A stretch of DNA of 64,000 bases from Sphingomicrobium sp. (GCA_036563485.1 DATCMI010000001.1:642938-706937), one strand, 5' to 3'; counted from the first letter of the stretch, positions 11,274-18,816 are shown. Notes: generated by a model from the letters alone, not told the origin. Made by a program: numbers and translations.

Positions 11274-11771
11274 GTGCGGAAGTTTAGTGAACTGGAAGGA
11301 GCCATCCTGAGCGAGATCGCTCTTCGTGGGAACGACACTGCCTACAAGGTGCGCATGGCTTTTCAGCAGTCGCCGAGCGACCAGTGGAGCGGCAGCGCCG
11401 GCGCGGTATCCCCGGCGATCAAGCGGCTGACGGAAGAGGGTCATATCGCCGCGCGGCCGCACGAACGCCGCCGCGGCCTGCAGCTCGAAATCACCGACAA
11501 AGGGCGCGAAACGCTCGCGCTTTGGGCGGCGGATGTTGAAACGGCGTGCGGGCTCGGGCTCGACCCGTTCCGACTCCGCTCCCCCTTATGGCAGGCCTTG
11601 GAGGGGGCGCAACGCGCGGCGCTCCTGAAGCAATTGGCCGATCGCACGGCAGCGCAGATCGACACATTGACGAACCGCACGGAGGATCGCGCAGACCAGG
11701 AACAGACCGATCTCGCGCTGAGGCTTCTCGACGCCCGGCTGCAGTGGATCGGCGACCGGCTGAAGCGCTGA
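11274..11771 (+). CDS. PadR family transcriptional regulator
   Basis: A 165-residue winged-helix regulator. Residues 1-85 match the PadR fold: LEGAILSEIALRGNDTAYKVR, then SAGAVSPAIKRLTEEGHIAAR (recognition helix) and the wing RRGLQLEITDKGRETLALW. The C-terminal half is helical, as expected for the dimerisation domain. I chose GTG 11274 because GGAGAAGG (11257-11264) lies nine bases upstream and the domain starts immediately after; the same frame is open further upstream through the operator. It is divergent from the secreted protease-like gene, its probable target. Confidence 0.82.
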   Translation: MRKFSELEGAILSEIALRGNDTAYKVRMAFQQSPSDQWSGSAGAVSPAIKRLTEEGHIAARPHERRRGLQLEITDKGRETLALWAADVETACGLGLDPFRLRSPLWQALEGAQRAALLKQLADRTAAQIDTLTNRTEDRADQEQTDLALRLLDARLQWIGDRLKR

Positions 11772-11880
11772 TCGAGCTTAGACCGACATCAGTGCGAACC
11801 TGGCACCGGAAGCTGGAGCCTGGACCGCGCCCCGATGCGGACGTCGCTGAGTCGCTCGGCGGACGCCGCTCTGCTCGAGC

Positions 11881-12390
11881 CTAACGCTCGTCCCTCAGCC
11901 CGATGCCGAAGCTGATCGGCGACATGCGCGGAGGTGCGGCTACCGGCTTCTCCTGCACTGGCGCCGCGGTTTCACGCGCCGGTGCGGGTGCTGGAGGAGC
12001 ACTGGGGCGCGGCCGGCGCGGCTCTTCATTAGAGGCTGCGGCCGGCACGGTCTTCAGGAGATCGCGATCGAGTTGGCCGGCTTCGGTGGCGGCGATCACG
12101 TCCTTCAGATAGGCTTCGGCATCCTTGGGCTTCAGCGCAATGGCCTCGTCGCCGGTCACAGGAATCACGTGCTTCCCAAGCCGCGCGGTCACCACCACTT
12201 CCTCATTGAAGCCATATTTGAGCCAGGGGTTGCGCTCCTTGGCAACGAGCGCCTTGACGGCCTTTTCGGCAGCACCCGCGAACTGGCGACGCAGGCGCTC
12301 GGCCGTATTGTCCTTCTTCGGCCGGGTCAGCGCGGCGCGGACCCGCTCAGCGGCGTTGCGTTGTTTCCACTTTTCCAGGTCAATTGCCAT
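11881..12390 (-). CDS. Hypothetical protein with charged N-terminus and Pro/Ala-rich tail
   Basis: From ATG 12390 (preceded by AGGGGGCG) the protein is 169 residues. The first 60 are highly charged (MAIDLEKWKQRNAAERVRAA) and likely helical, the middle (GFNEEVVVTARLGKHVIPVTG) looks like a small beta domain, and the last 50 residues are Pro/Ala-rich and probably disordered. No signal peptide or membrane segment. I do not recognise a family. Confidence 0.6.
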   Translation of the reverse strand: MAIDLEKWKQRNAAERVRAALTRPKKDNTAERLRRQFAGAAEKAVKALVAKERNPWLKYGFNEEVVVTARLGKHVIPVTGDEAIALKPKDAEAYLKDVIAATEAGQLDRDLLKTVPAAASNEEPRRPRPSAPPAPAPARETAAPVQEKPVAAPPRMSPISFGIGLRDER

Positions 12391-12539
12391 GGTTCGCCCC
12401 CTGTTCTCGGCAGATTGGCATGTTGGCCGCAAAAGCCTGGCGATTCAAACTCTCTCGTGGGCGCCCGGACGATCTAGCTCTTTTGCCGCGCCGATCGTCT
12501 GTGCATAGCACTGCCGACAGGACGCAAGACGAGGACAAG

Positions 12540-12749
12540 ATGACGGTAGATGAGGTGCTGCGGCGCATCGAGGAGATCGACGAGATCGCCGACCTGACCG
12601 AACGCGCCCACATGGAAGAGGATCGGCTCTACCGCGACGTTCTCGAGGCGATCGCCCGCGGCGTGGCGAATCCGGAAAAGCTCGCCCGCGCGGCGCTGAG
12701 CTCGCGCCGCCTAAACCTGGACCGCCATTATTCGTCGCGGATCGGCTAG
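12540..12749 (+). CDS. Small acidic/helical hypothetical protein (69 aa)
   Basis: ATG 12540 is preceded by GAGGACAAG. The 69-residue product (MTVDEVLRRIEEIDEIADLT...) is mostly charged helix with no membrane segment or Cys. The Arg- and Leu-rich end has RRLNLDRHY. It is divergent from the hypothetical gene before it and convergent with the gamma-carbonic-anhydrase-like gene after it. Coding is supported by the ribosome site and strong third-position GC; function unknown. Confidence 0.6.
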   Translation: MTVDEVLRRIEEIDEIADLTERAHMEEDRLYRDVLEAIARGVANPEKLARAALSSRRLNLDRHYSSRIG

Positions 12750-12762
12750 GCCGCTCGGCGGC

Positions 12763-13284
12763 TCAGACCGTCCGCAGCGTCGCAGCATAATGCGACGCCT
12801 TCTGCGCATAATGCGCGGCGGAAAGGCGCAGTAGCTGCCGCTCCGTCTCGGTAAGCTGCCGCACGACGCGCGCCGGCGTGCCGACGATCAGGCTCCCACG
12901 TTCGAACCTCTTCCCTTCCGTCACCAGCGCGCCGGCGCCGACGATGCAGTCCGGTCCGATGACGGCGCCGTTGAGGATCCGCGCGCCCATGCCGATCAGA
13001 CAATCGTCGGATATCGTGCAGCCGTGGAGGATCGCCTGGTGACCGACCGTGACGCGGGCGCCGATGGTCAGCGGAAAGTCCGCGTCGCTATGCCCGATGG
13101 CGCCGTCCTGGAAGTTGGTGTCGTCGCCGAGGATCAGCGGCGTATTGTCGCCGCGCAGGACCGCGCCGAACCACACGCTTGCCCGCGCGCCGAGCCGGAC
13201 GTCGCCAATCAGGTCGGCCGACGGCGCGGCCCACGCGCCGGGGCCGAGGACCGGTTGCAGGTCGTCGAGAGCGTAGAGCGGCAT
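12763..13284 (-). CDS. Gamma carbonic anhydrase family / hexapeptide-repeat protein
   Basis: A 173-residue left-handed beta-helix protein built of hexapeptide repeats (for example IGDVRLGARASVWFGAVLRGD). The zinc-ligand pattern of gamma carbonic anhydrases is visible: His in GAIGHSD and the pair in VGHQAILHGC. Members such as YrdA/PaaY are trimeric; some have carbonic anhydrase or thioesterase activity and many are uncharacterised. Start ATG 13284 fits the family length. It is the last gene before the integrated island. Confidence 0.88.
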   Translation of the reverse strand: MPLYALDDLQPVLGPGAWAAPSADLIGDVRLGARASVWFGAVLRGDNTPLILGDDTNFQDGAIGHSDADFPLTIGARVTVGHQAILHGCTISDDCLIGMGARILNGAVIGPDCIVGAGALVTEGKRFERGSLIVGTPARVVRQLTETERQLLRLSAAHYAQKASHYAATLRTV

Positions 13285-13310
13285 TGTCCGCCCTTAGCGG
13301 CTATCCGACG

Positions 13311-13355
13311 CAGCATCCAAATTCCCCGCCGCAAAGCGGCGGAATTTGGATGCTG
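13311..13355. repeat. Long hairpin abutting the left attachment repeat
   Basis: The arms start at CAGCATCCAAATTCC (13311-13325) and end at GGAATTTGGATGCTG (13341-13355), with a GC-rich inner stem GCCGC/GCGGC and an AAA loop. About 20 bp pair, with a two-base bulge. It sits immediately outside the left copy of the tRNA-Leu end, so before integration it probably lay just downstream of the tRNA gene. It has no T-run, so a terminator role is uncertain. Confidence 0.6.
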
Positions 13356-13370
13356 GTGCCCAGGAGAGGA
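13354..13370. repeat. Left attachment repeat (copy of tRNA-Leu 3' end)
   Basis: TGGTGCCCAGGAGAGGA is identical to 22561-22577, the last 17 nt of tRNA-Leu including the CCA (read on the minus strand). The rest of a tRNA is not present here. This is the standard scar of integration into a tRNA 3' end and marks the distal end of the island. Confidence 0.85.
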
Positions 13371-13432
13371 ACGGACACAGCAAACAAGAAAACCGCGGAT
13401 TCAAGCCAATGATACATCGCTCCGACGAATGA

Positions 13433-13457
13433 CTTTGTAGCGCCTTTTTGTAGCGTC
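13433..13457. repeat. Left arm-type box pair (putative integrase sites)
   Basis: Two copies of CTTTGTAGCG(C/T)C begin 13 nt apart, at 13433 and 13446 (the second has one mismatch). The 25-bp unit matches the one at 22474-22498 at 23 positions, in the same orientation. It lies exactly 62 nt from the attachment repeat. Short repeated boxes flanking the core are how tyrosine integrases bind att arms; that function is inferred. Confidence 0.7.
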
Positions 13458-13910
13458 TCAAGCTTGAGGGCGCGGGTTCGCCGAGCCCAACCAGAACCCA
13501 TCAACGGAGGCAATCTTACCTCTCCACCAGACCCCTCCGTGTGTCGGGGTGAGCCCACTGGGCGAGATTACATGAGCATCCTTGAGATGGAGAAACTCGG
13601 GATGGGGAACCGGCCCCTCTGATTGCGCCACCTCGCCAAGCGCCTCCAATGCAGCATTGAACATATGGTCTTCCCGAACAGTGTCGTTACCAATGGTCTT
13701 TGTGTTCACGGCGGCGCGGGTTGCCTCGAAATAGGCGCGCTGACCGGCTAGCGTTCCGGTAATCGTCTCGCCATTCGCCATCACGGTGAGGCCGATGTCT
13801 ACGCCGATGTCAGCGAGACGCACGAGCTGCGAAAGGAGCCAGTCGTGGCCCTCCGGCAGCGGCTCGAAATCGCCATCATCAGGCTCATCAGGCGCAATGT
13901 CGTCGCTCAT
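13458..13910 (-). CDS. Hypothetical protein resembling GvpU-type accessory proteins
   Basis: About 150 residues, soluble, acidic N-terminus (MSDDIAPDEPDDGDFEPL). The segment VDIGLTVMANGETITGTLAGQ followed by AYFEATRAAV resembles the core of proteins annotated as GvpU, and the C-terminus has a conserved-looking GGVWWRGKIASVDGFWLG. No gas-vesicle genes are nearby, so the name would be structural only. I use ATG 13910; TTG 13916 sits closer to the AAGGGA ribosome site and is equally possible. The gene ends right against the left arm boxes. Confidence 0.6.
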   Translation of the reverse strand: MSDDIAPDEPDDGDFEPLPEGHDWLLSQLVRLADIGVDIGLTVMANGETITGTLAGQRAYFEATRAAVNTKTIGNDTVREDHMFNAALEALGEVAQSEGPVPHPEFLHLKDAHVISPSGLTPTHGGVWWRGKIASVDGFWLGSANPRPQA

Positions 13911-13984
13911 GTTCAAGTCATCCCTTCACTGGGTTGTTGCCAAGTAGGCGAGGCGACCCGTCCGTAGGCCGCCGCACCCGTCAT

Positions 13985-14305
13985 TCACTGGTCGTTACAA
14001 GGCGTGTTGAAGTTGCGGCGAAGGTCGGTTTCCTCATCCAGCCGCGACTGAAGCCCAGCTTTATTGAGGTGAGCGTGAATGTGCGTTGCGCCATGCTTCA
14101 ACGCGGCTTCCCACTTGTGGTGGGTCGATGTGCATCGCTCGCCGAGGCACTCCGATTCACCAATGTAGACGGGAACCCATTTGCCGTTTGCGACCTTCGC
14201 GAAAATGTAGTTGCCGGGCTCGGTCTTGAACGAAGTTCCGACGCCGTAAACGTGATAGGTGTAGGTCCGACCGGACGCCCCCGGCCACTCACAAGTTGTC
14301 GACAT
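13985..14305 (-). CDS. GIY-YIG nuclease-like small protein
   Basis: From ATG 14305 (AGAGGG upstream) the protein is 106 residues. It shows the GIY-YIG layout: GNYIFAK, then VPVYIGES, an Arg shortly after in LGER, a Glu in RLDEETDL and an Asn in CND at the C-terminus. These correspond to the Tyr, Tyr, Arg, Glu and Asn of the fold. Such stand-alone small members occur in phages and islands; their cutting activity is mostly untested. Next gene downstream on the same strand is the GvpU-like one, about 75 bp away. Confidence 0.68.
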   Translation of the reverse strand: MSTTCEWPGASGRTYTYHVYGVGTSFKTEPGNYIFAKVANGKWVPVYIGESECLGERCTSTHHKWEAALKHGATHIHAHLNKAGLQSRLDEETDLRRNFNTPCNDQ

Positions 14306-14729
14306 GCTTCTTACCCTCTGATGCGTTTCACGCGAGCGTAAAGCACCGTTGGACAACAGCATCGTGTGTGCCGGAATGCCCGTTCCAACCAGGGGAACGG
14401 ATGCGGCAAAAAGGTCCCGCTGTTTCCTAGACTGACCTCACATCACGCGGAATCGGGCAAAGCGCCCGAGTCGCCACAAGGCATACCAGAACTAAAGGGG
14501 AACGGCTACCGCTAATAGACGCTCATGGCAGCTTTCGGCGCAATATGTGGTGGATAAGCTGTGGGTCAAATGGTGTGCGGCCGGAAGGTTGCCCAGCTCA
14601 AGAGAGACGGAATCAACAACAGCAGCCGACCGCGTTTAGCGGTTGTTTTGAAGAGGCGTTGGCAACGGCGTATGGAACCGCGCGGAGAACCAAAGGGGAC
14701 CCGCTCGGTCCCTCATACGGGGAACTTAA
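14306..14729. other. Gene-poor stretch in the island
   Basis: No convincing coding frame is seen on either strand in these 424 bases. A short hairpin occurs at 14380-14400 (CCGTTCC ... GGAACGG, 7-nt loop), upstream of the minus-strand GIY-YIG gene. The plus-strand HEPN gene starts at the right end, so both promoters must lie here. Two short overlapping plus frames around 14545-14809 look like chance openings. Confidence 0.55.
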
Positions 14730-15584
14730 ATGGTCAGCGTCGTAGTGGGCCATCGGGCGACGTCAGTGACGATAGTCGGGCACGGGCTAGAGATACCCGA
14801 AAGGTTTAAGCTCGCTCCCGGCATTCATGTTCAACCCGAGGTGCCGACATTCGAAGTCGAGGTCGCGGCGGAAGGCTGCCAGACCCCGCACGAGCTATTC
14901 GCTGTTCTGTCGATGCGCGACATTGCAACGTTCTCCATAGAGGTGACGCATAAGGGAGGGCCGTCGGCGCTGGGGGCGAAAGCATGGAACGCACTCTGGG
15001 ACTTTCACCTTCTCAGCGTCGCCTCTGGGTCGCCCGCATTTCCGCTGTTCACCGTTTCAGCTGGGACAAACTACACCGAGTTTGCGATTTCCAACCGTAA
15101 CCTCATCGTCAACCCGGTCGAGCAACTAACACGCGTCACCAATGAACAGCTTACCTGGGCTCGGGCGAGCCGCCGACGGTTCAACAGTCTCATCAGCGAT
15201 GAACGGTTCGGCGTAGCTATGCGGTATTTCGGAAACTCGCACTATTTGTTCGACGTAGAATCCCGCGTGATGCTCCTTTGGGCTGGCATCGAGGCGCTTC
15301 TGGCGGTCGATGCGGAGCAAAGCCGACGCATTGCACTCTACTGCGCGCTAATGCTCGACGAGGACTCGGCCGCGAAGGCGCGATACTACGACGCGGTCAA
15401 AAAAGCTTACGGCGTTCGCTCTAGAGTCGTGCATGGCAAGAGGCTGACGAAAGCCGCACGAGCGGAGGCCTATACCACGGCGAGCGACATTCTCGTCAGG
15501 CTTCTTGCCAAAGCCGTGAACCTCGGGCGAGTCCCTACCCAGAAAGACTTTGATGCGGTCGCGACAGCCGCGAAGTTGAAATAA
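14730..15584 (+). CDS. Apea-like HEPN domain protein, candidate RNase / defence gene
   Basis: A 284-residue soluble protein from ATG 14730 with GGGGA upstream. The C-terminal 120 residues resemble the Apea-type HEPN domain: LLWAGIEALLAV (W.aiEaL), a middle helix SRRIALYCALML, then the catalytic-type motif RSRVVHG near residue 240 (R-x4-H). The N-terminal half is beta-rich (VPTFEVEVAAEG..., TNYTEFAISNRNL) and could be a sensing domain. HEPN proteins of this kind include anti-phage abortive-infection RNases such as ApeA. Assignment to defence is inference from domain and island location. It ends about 65 bp before the serine recombinase. Confidence 0.7.
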   Translation: MVSVVVGHRATSVTIVGHGLEIPERFKLAPGIHVQPEVPTFEVEVAAEGCQTPHELFAVLSMRDIATFSIEVTHKGGPSALGAKAWNALWDFHLLSVASGSPAFPLFTVSAGTNYTEFAISNRNLIVNPVEQLTRVTNEQLTWARASRRRFNSLISDERFGVAMRYFGNSHYLFDVESRVMLLWAGIEALLAVDAEQSRRIALYCALMLDEDSAAKARYYDAVKKAYGVRSRVVHGKRLTKAARAEAYTTASDILVRLLAKAVNLGRVPTQKDFDAVATAAKLK

Positions 15585-15594
15585 GGTTGCAGGA

Positions 15595-15636
15595 CTGTAT
15601 AAAACAGCGTAACGAACGTTAGGGAGTTTTATACAG
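15595..15636. promoter_or_regulatory. Nested palindrome upstream of the serine recombinase
   Basis: Perfect 11-bp arms CTGTATAAAAC (15595-15605) and GTTTTATACAG (15626-15636) enclose 20 bp that contain a second palindrome-like core TAACGAACGTTA. The right arm ends 13 bases before the recombinase ATG. Serine recombinases bind dimer palindromes at res/att sites near their own gene, so this may be its recombination site and/or operator. Confidence 0.55.
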
Positions 15637-15648
15637 AGGGCGTTGGCC

Positions 15649-16329
15649 ATGAAGGTTGTGGCGTATTACCGTGTGTCCACGGCCGCCCAAGGTCGCTCGG
15701 GTCTAGGCCTGGATGCCCAGCGCGAAGCCGTCGCCAGATATTGCGATGGCCGCTCGTGTGAAGTTCTGGGCGAGTATGTTGAAGTCGAAAGCGGTAAGCG
15801 GAACGACCGTCCCGAGCTGGCGAAAGCACTACACCACGCCAAGGTGACTGGCGCGACCTTGGTAGTCGCAAAGATAGATCGTCTTTCCCGAAATGCGGCC
15901 TTCCTGCTCACGTTGCGGGACAGCGGAGCCAAGATTGTGGCCGCCGATAACCCCGAGGTTACAGATGTGACGGTGGGCATACTGGCCGTCATTGCCGAGG
16001 AAGAGCGGAAGGCAATCAGTGGGCGAACTAAGGCCGCTTTACAGGCCGCGAAGGCGCGGAATGTCAGGCTAGGTAACCCGAATGGCGCGGCGGCACTCCG
16101 GCGTGCTGGGAAGGGGAACAAAGCAGCCCTTAATGCCATAAAAAGCGCTGCGGATCGTCACGCGCTCGACCTCTCGCCCGTCATTCAGCATCTGCGGTCC
16201 GAAGGGCACCGCTCGCTTCGCCAGCTCGCATCGGCGCTGAACGAGCGTCACTTTCGGACGCCTCGGGGGGGCAAGTGGTATCCTACCTCCGTGCGCAACT
16301 TACTTGGCCGTTTAGCAGCGGCAGACTAG
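15649..16329 (+). CDS. Serine recombinase, resolvase/invertase family
   Basis: A 226-residue site-specific recombinase. The N-terminal catalytic domain begins VVAYYRVSTAAQG with Ser10 as nucleophile, followed by DAQREAV, the Arg-containing KIDRLSRN and the end-of-domain helix EEERKAISGRTKAAL. The C-terminal 80 residues hold a helix-turn-helix-like region (LRQLASALNERHFRTPRGGKW). ATG 15649 is used because AGAGGG precedes it; TTG 15643 is in frame. It could resolve multimers, invert a segment or be a leftover of an older element. The upstream nested palindrome is its likely target. Confidence 0.9.
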   Translation: MKVVAYYRVSTAAQGRSGLGLDAQREAVARYCDGRSCEVLGEYVEVESGKRNDRPELAKALHHAKVTGATLVVAKIDRLSRNAAFLLTLRDSGAKIVAADNPEVTDVTVGILAVIAEEERKAISGRTKAALQAAKARNVRLGNPNGAAALRRAGKGNKAALNAIKSAADRHALDLSPVIQHLRSEGHRSLRQLASALNERHFRTPRGGKWYPTSVRNLLGRLAAAD

Positions 16330-16534
16330 CAACGCTGCTGCGCCGCCGCTTGCATTGTAGGATTCACGAGCCACTAGACTTTTTCGTGCCGAATGAACTG
16401 GGCGCGGGCGCGGCTGGGCGCTTCGGTTCCCTCTTCGTAGAGGACGTGGCGCTTGCTCCTCATTGTTGCCGCCAGCACGGCGCTGGTTCTCCCTCCAGGG
16501 TTCGCCGCCATCCTTGTGTGGCTCGCTTGGCGAC

Positions 16535-16879
16535 TTACGAGCAAGCGCGGGCGATGAGCCGCCCATTGTCCCAGTTGGGCTTGTAGACCGCTTGGGAACG
16601 CTGGAGTTGCCAGCACGAGAGGTTCACCCTTCCGGCCCACACGACCGCCACTATCCGCCCGAAGCGGTCTACCGTCACCGGCTGGTAGCGAATGGGGCCG
16701 AGGCGCATCGCGCCAGTGAGGCTCCGCTTGGACGCCTGTCCGTCGCCTGGGACACACACGCGCCAGCGGGGACAGGATGCCAGCTCGGGGGCGTCGATGC
16801 CGAGGAGCCGCAAGCGCTCGCGTCGACAGCGGAGCGTGTCTCCATCGACAACGTAAGCGCTTGGGCAGTCGACTATCAT
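16535..16879 (-). CDS. Staphylococcal-nuclease-like (thermonuclease family) protein
   Basis: A 114-residue protein with the SNase-fold start VVDGDTLRC and RLRLLGIDAPEL, the Lys-containing ASKRSL and the later VDRFGRIVAVVWAGRVNLSCW. The first Arg of the active site (RLRLLGIDAPE) and Asp residues are present. There is no signal peptide, and the protein is shorter than classic SNases; small sphingomonad members of similar length exist to my memory. About 200 bases separate its end from the recombinase, without visible genes. Confidence 0.7.
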   Translation of the reverse strand: MIVDCPSAYVVDGDTLRCRRERLRLLGIDAPELASCPRWRVCVPGDGQASKRSLTGAMRLGPIRYQPVTVDRFGRIVAVVWAGRVNLSCWQLQRSQAVYKPNWDNGRLIARACS

Positions 16880-16903
16880 CGGGGCAGCTTCGCGCCTGTG
16901 GCG

Positions 16904-16933
16904 AATGTCCGCAATGGGTGGAAAGCAGACATT
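16904..16933. repeat. Dispersed short palindromic repeat, copy 1
   Basis: AATGTCCGC and GCAGACATT flank a 12-nt centre (AATGGGTGGAAA). Close copies occur at 18817-18843 and 19445-19473, all in the island. The arms pair at 8 of 9 positions. Confidence 0.65.
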
Positions 16934-17149
16934 GCGCTCCGCTCACTGCGAAGCGGCGGAACTAAGCCCCTTGCAGTTGTGGGCCAACTTGCCCGCGAGC
17001 ACTTCCCAGCAACCAGTGGCACCCACCCATACAGAATGTTCGCCGCTGCTGTCGTGTTCAGGCTCTTCAAGCAGCATGGTGCCAGGTCGACCACATTGCG
17101 GGCATTTACGCTGCCATCCTCTCTGAACTGTAGCCATGTGAAACTCCTG

Positions 17150-17497
17150 CTACGCAGCCTTGCGCACGAGTTTGACGGCCTCGGTGAGGTCAGCCATCCC
17201 GAACGGCTTTTGAATGACTATTGCCCACGGGCACCGTTCGCGGACCGCGGATGCGGTGCCGGTGATGTAGAGCACTGGTATCGGCTTTTCGTCACAAATC
17301 CGCTGCACCGCGTCGATGCCGCAGCCGCGCGAAAGCTGCACGTCCGACGTGATAAGGTCAGGGCAGCGCTCCAAAGCGGCTGCTACCGCTTCCTGCTCGT
17401 TCATTGCAAAAGCGAAGGAGGTGAAGCCGAGAGCGCGTAGGCGATCTTCGATAAGCTGGGCGGTGAGAAACTCATCCTCAATGATGAGCGCGTGCAT
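17150..17497 (-). CDS. Single-domain response regulator
   Basis: A 115-residue stand-alone receiver domain without output domain. The acidic pocket EDEF is at the N-terminus, the phosphoacceptor is the Asp in ITSDVQLS (about residue 53), the Thr/Ser switch is in YITGT, and the conserved Lys is in IQKPFG. Its ATG overlaps the stop of the DUF6894 gene (TAATG), so the two are translated together. It may relay phosphate or act by protein contact; no histidine kinase is in the window. Confidence 0.88.
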   Translation of the reverse strand: MHALIIEDEFLTAQLIEDRLRALGFTSFAFAMNEQEAVAAALERCPDLITSDVQLSRGCGIDAVQRICDEKPIPVLYITGTASAVRERCPWAIVIQKPFGMADLTEAVKLVRKAA

Positions 17498-17751
17498 TAT
17501 GCGGCCATAACGGCGGGGATAATGTTCACCGCGTGTTCGAAGGGCAGAGTGTAGATGATTGCTCCGCCTTCATCCTCGGCATCGATACGGAAGCGCAGGT
17601 CCAGCAGTCCATCCCGGATGTCGCCCACCAGCAAGTCTCGGGCTGTAAAGAGCACCGCGTCGCGGAGCGCGGCAAGGCTCGCAAACTCCCGTCCCTCCGG
17701 ATCCAGTAGTTCGTCGGTGCCGTCTCGAAGATGCATGAAATAGCGCGTCAC
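17497..17751 (-). CDS. DUF6894 family protein
   Basis: An 84-residue protein starting GTG 17749-17751 with GGGGAG upstream. The N-terminal RYFMHLRDGTDELLDPEGREF followed by LAALRDAVLFTARDLL is the DUF6894 pattern, a small family of unknown function common in Rhizobiales and Sphingomonadales. It forms an operon with the following response regulator and is divergent from the Crp/Fnr gene, sharing the palindrome at 17833-17848. Confidence 0.8.
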   Translation of the reverse strand: MTRYFMHLRDGTDELLDPEGREFASLAALRDAVLFTARDLLVGDIRDGLLDLRFRIDAEDEGGAIIYTLPFEHAVNIIPAVMAA

Positions 17752-17832
17752 GATCCACTCCCCGACTACAAGGCGGGAGCATGGTGACTCTCAGCCGCCG
17801 ACGCCCAAGTCTTTGGCCGGCGATGTTTTTTT

Positions 17833-17848
17833 TGTAACACAAGTTACA
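17833..17848. promoter_or_regulatory. Crp/Fnr-type palindrome in divergent promoter
   Basis: TGTAACACAAGTTACA reads as TGTAA-N6-TTACA, the half-site length and spacing of Crp-superfamily operators. It lies between the divergent DUF6894/response-regulator operon and the Crp/Fnr gene. Autoregulation and control of the operon by that regulator is the simplest inference. Confidence 0.55.
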
Positions 17849-17978
17849 CGGGCTGTCCCATATTGTTTCGCCGAAGACCAAACTTAGTTTAGTTGGCAAT
17901 CGGCTAACGTGGATTGGTCGAGGTGCCTACCGTGTGCTATAAACGACCGTCGTTCCTCGGCGACTGAGAGGGTGTCTT

Positions 17979-18767
17979 GTGCTCCCGCCTATCTCTTCGG
18001 GAGCAATCGCAGTGCAGCCTCAAACCAATTCTTCCACTCTCGAGCCGCTGGTCGCCAAGCTCGCCTATCGTGCCGAGCTGGATGCGGACGATCGCGCTGC
18101 GATTCTTGGACTTCCCTTTACGATCAAGAAAATGCAGCGCGCCGAATTCATCGTGCGGGAACGCGACATTGCGACGCACTCGTGCGTTATGCTTGCAGGC
18201 TTCTCTATCCGGTCCAAGCTGGTCGCCACCGGCCACCGCCAAATTGTTGCTATCCACATGAAGGGCGAAGCCGTCGACCTTCAGAACTCGATGCTGAAAG
18301 TCGCCGATCACAGCGTGCAGATGCTCACCACCGGCAAGGTGGCGATGATACCCCGGGAGGCGCTCGTCGATCTTACGCTCGCGCGGCCCAAGGTAGGGCA
18401 CGCGATGTGGATCGACACCCTCGTTGATGCCTCGATCTTCCGCGAGTGGATTGCGAACGTGGGCCGAAGAGATGCCCGCACGCGCATGGCGCATCTGCTT
18501 TGCGAGTTCTCGCTCCGTTTAAAGTCTGCCGGCTTGGGCGATGAGGGCGGTTACGAGCTACCGATGACACAGGAACAGCTTGCTGACACGACCGGCCTGA
18601 CAGCAGTCCACGTCAATAGAACGATGCGGGCCTTGGAGAGGGAAGCAGTCATCAGCCGCCCGAACCCTCGCACACTGCGCATTGCCGATTGGCGCAAGCT
18701 TGTTGAGCTTGGCGATTTTGATAGCAATTATCTGCACATGCGCGAGGATGATGCGGCGTTCGCCTGA
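17979..18767 (+). CDS. Crp/Fnr family transcriptional regulator
   Basis: A 262-residue regulator starting at GTG 17979 with GAGAGGG six bases upstream. The N-terminal 150 residues are a cyclic-nucleotide-binding-like beta domain (VRERDIATHSCVMLAGFSIR). The C-terminal winged helix has TQEQLADTTGLTAVHVNRTMRALE, with the recognition helix in VHVNRTMR. There are no clustered Cys residues for an iron-sulfur centre, so it is not a classical FNR. A palindrome of Crp geometry sits in its upstream region. Confidence 0.88.
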   Translation: MLPPISSGAIAVQPQTNSSTLEPLVAKLAYRAELDADDRAAILGLPFTIKKMQRAEFIVRERDIATHSCVMLAGFSIRSKLVATGHRQIVAIHMKGEAVDLQNSMLKVADHSVQMLTTGKVAMIPREALVDLTLARPKVGHAMWIDTLVDASIFREWIANVGRRDARTRMAHLLCEFSLRLKSAGLGDEGGYELPMTQEQLADTTGLTAVHVNRTMRALEREAVISRPNPRTLRIADWRKLVELGDFDSNYLHMREDDAAFA

Positions 18768-18816
18768 GGGGCCGGGCTTATATCGGCTTTTCATCGAAAG
18801 CAGACCTAAGCGGCTG

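Noticed and set aside
13458-13910. A gas vesicle cluster
   Set aside because: Only a loose GvpU-like resemblance; no gvpA or other gvp gene is present.
14545-14809. Two short overlapping plus-strand frames before the HEPN gene
   Set aside because: Basic, low-complexity products with no ribosome site or family, overlapping each other and the HEPN start.
16312-16566. Minus-strand 84-codon frame between the recombinase and the SNase-like gene
   Set aside because: Overlaps both neighbours, has no ribosome site, family or hydrophobic core; looks like chance.
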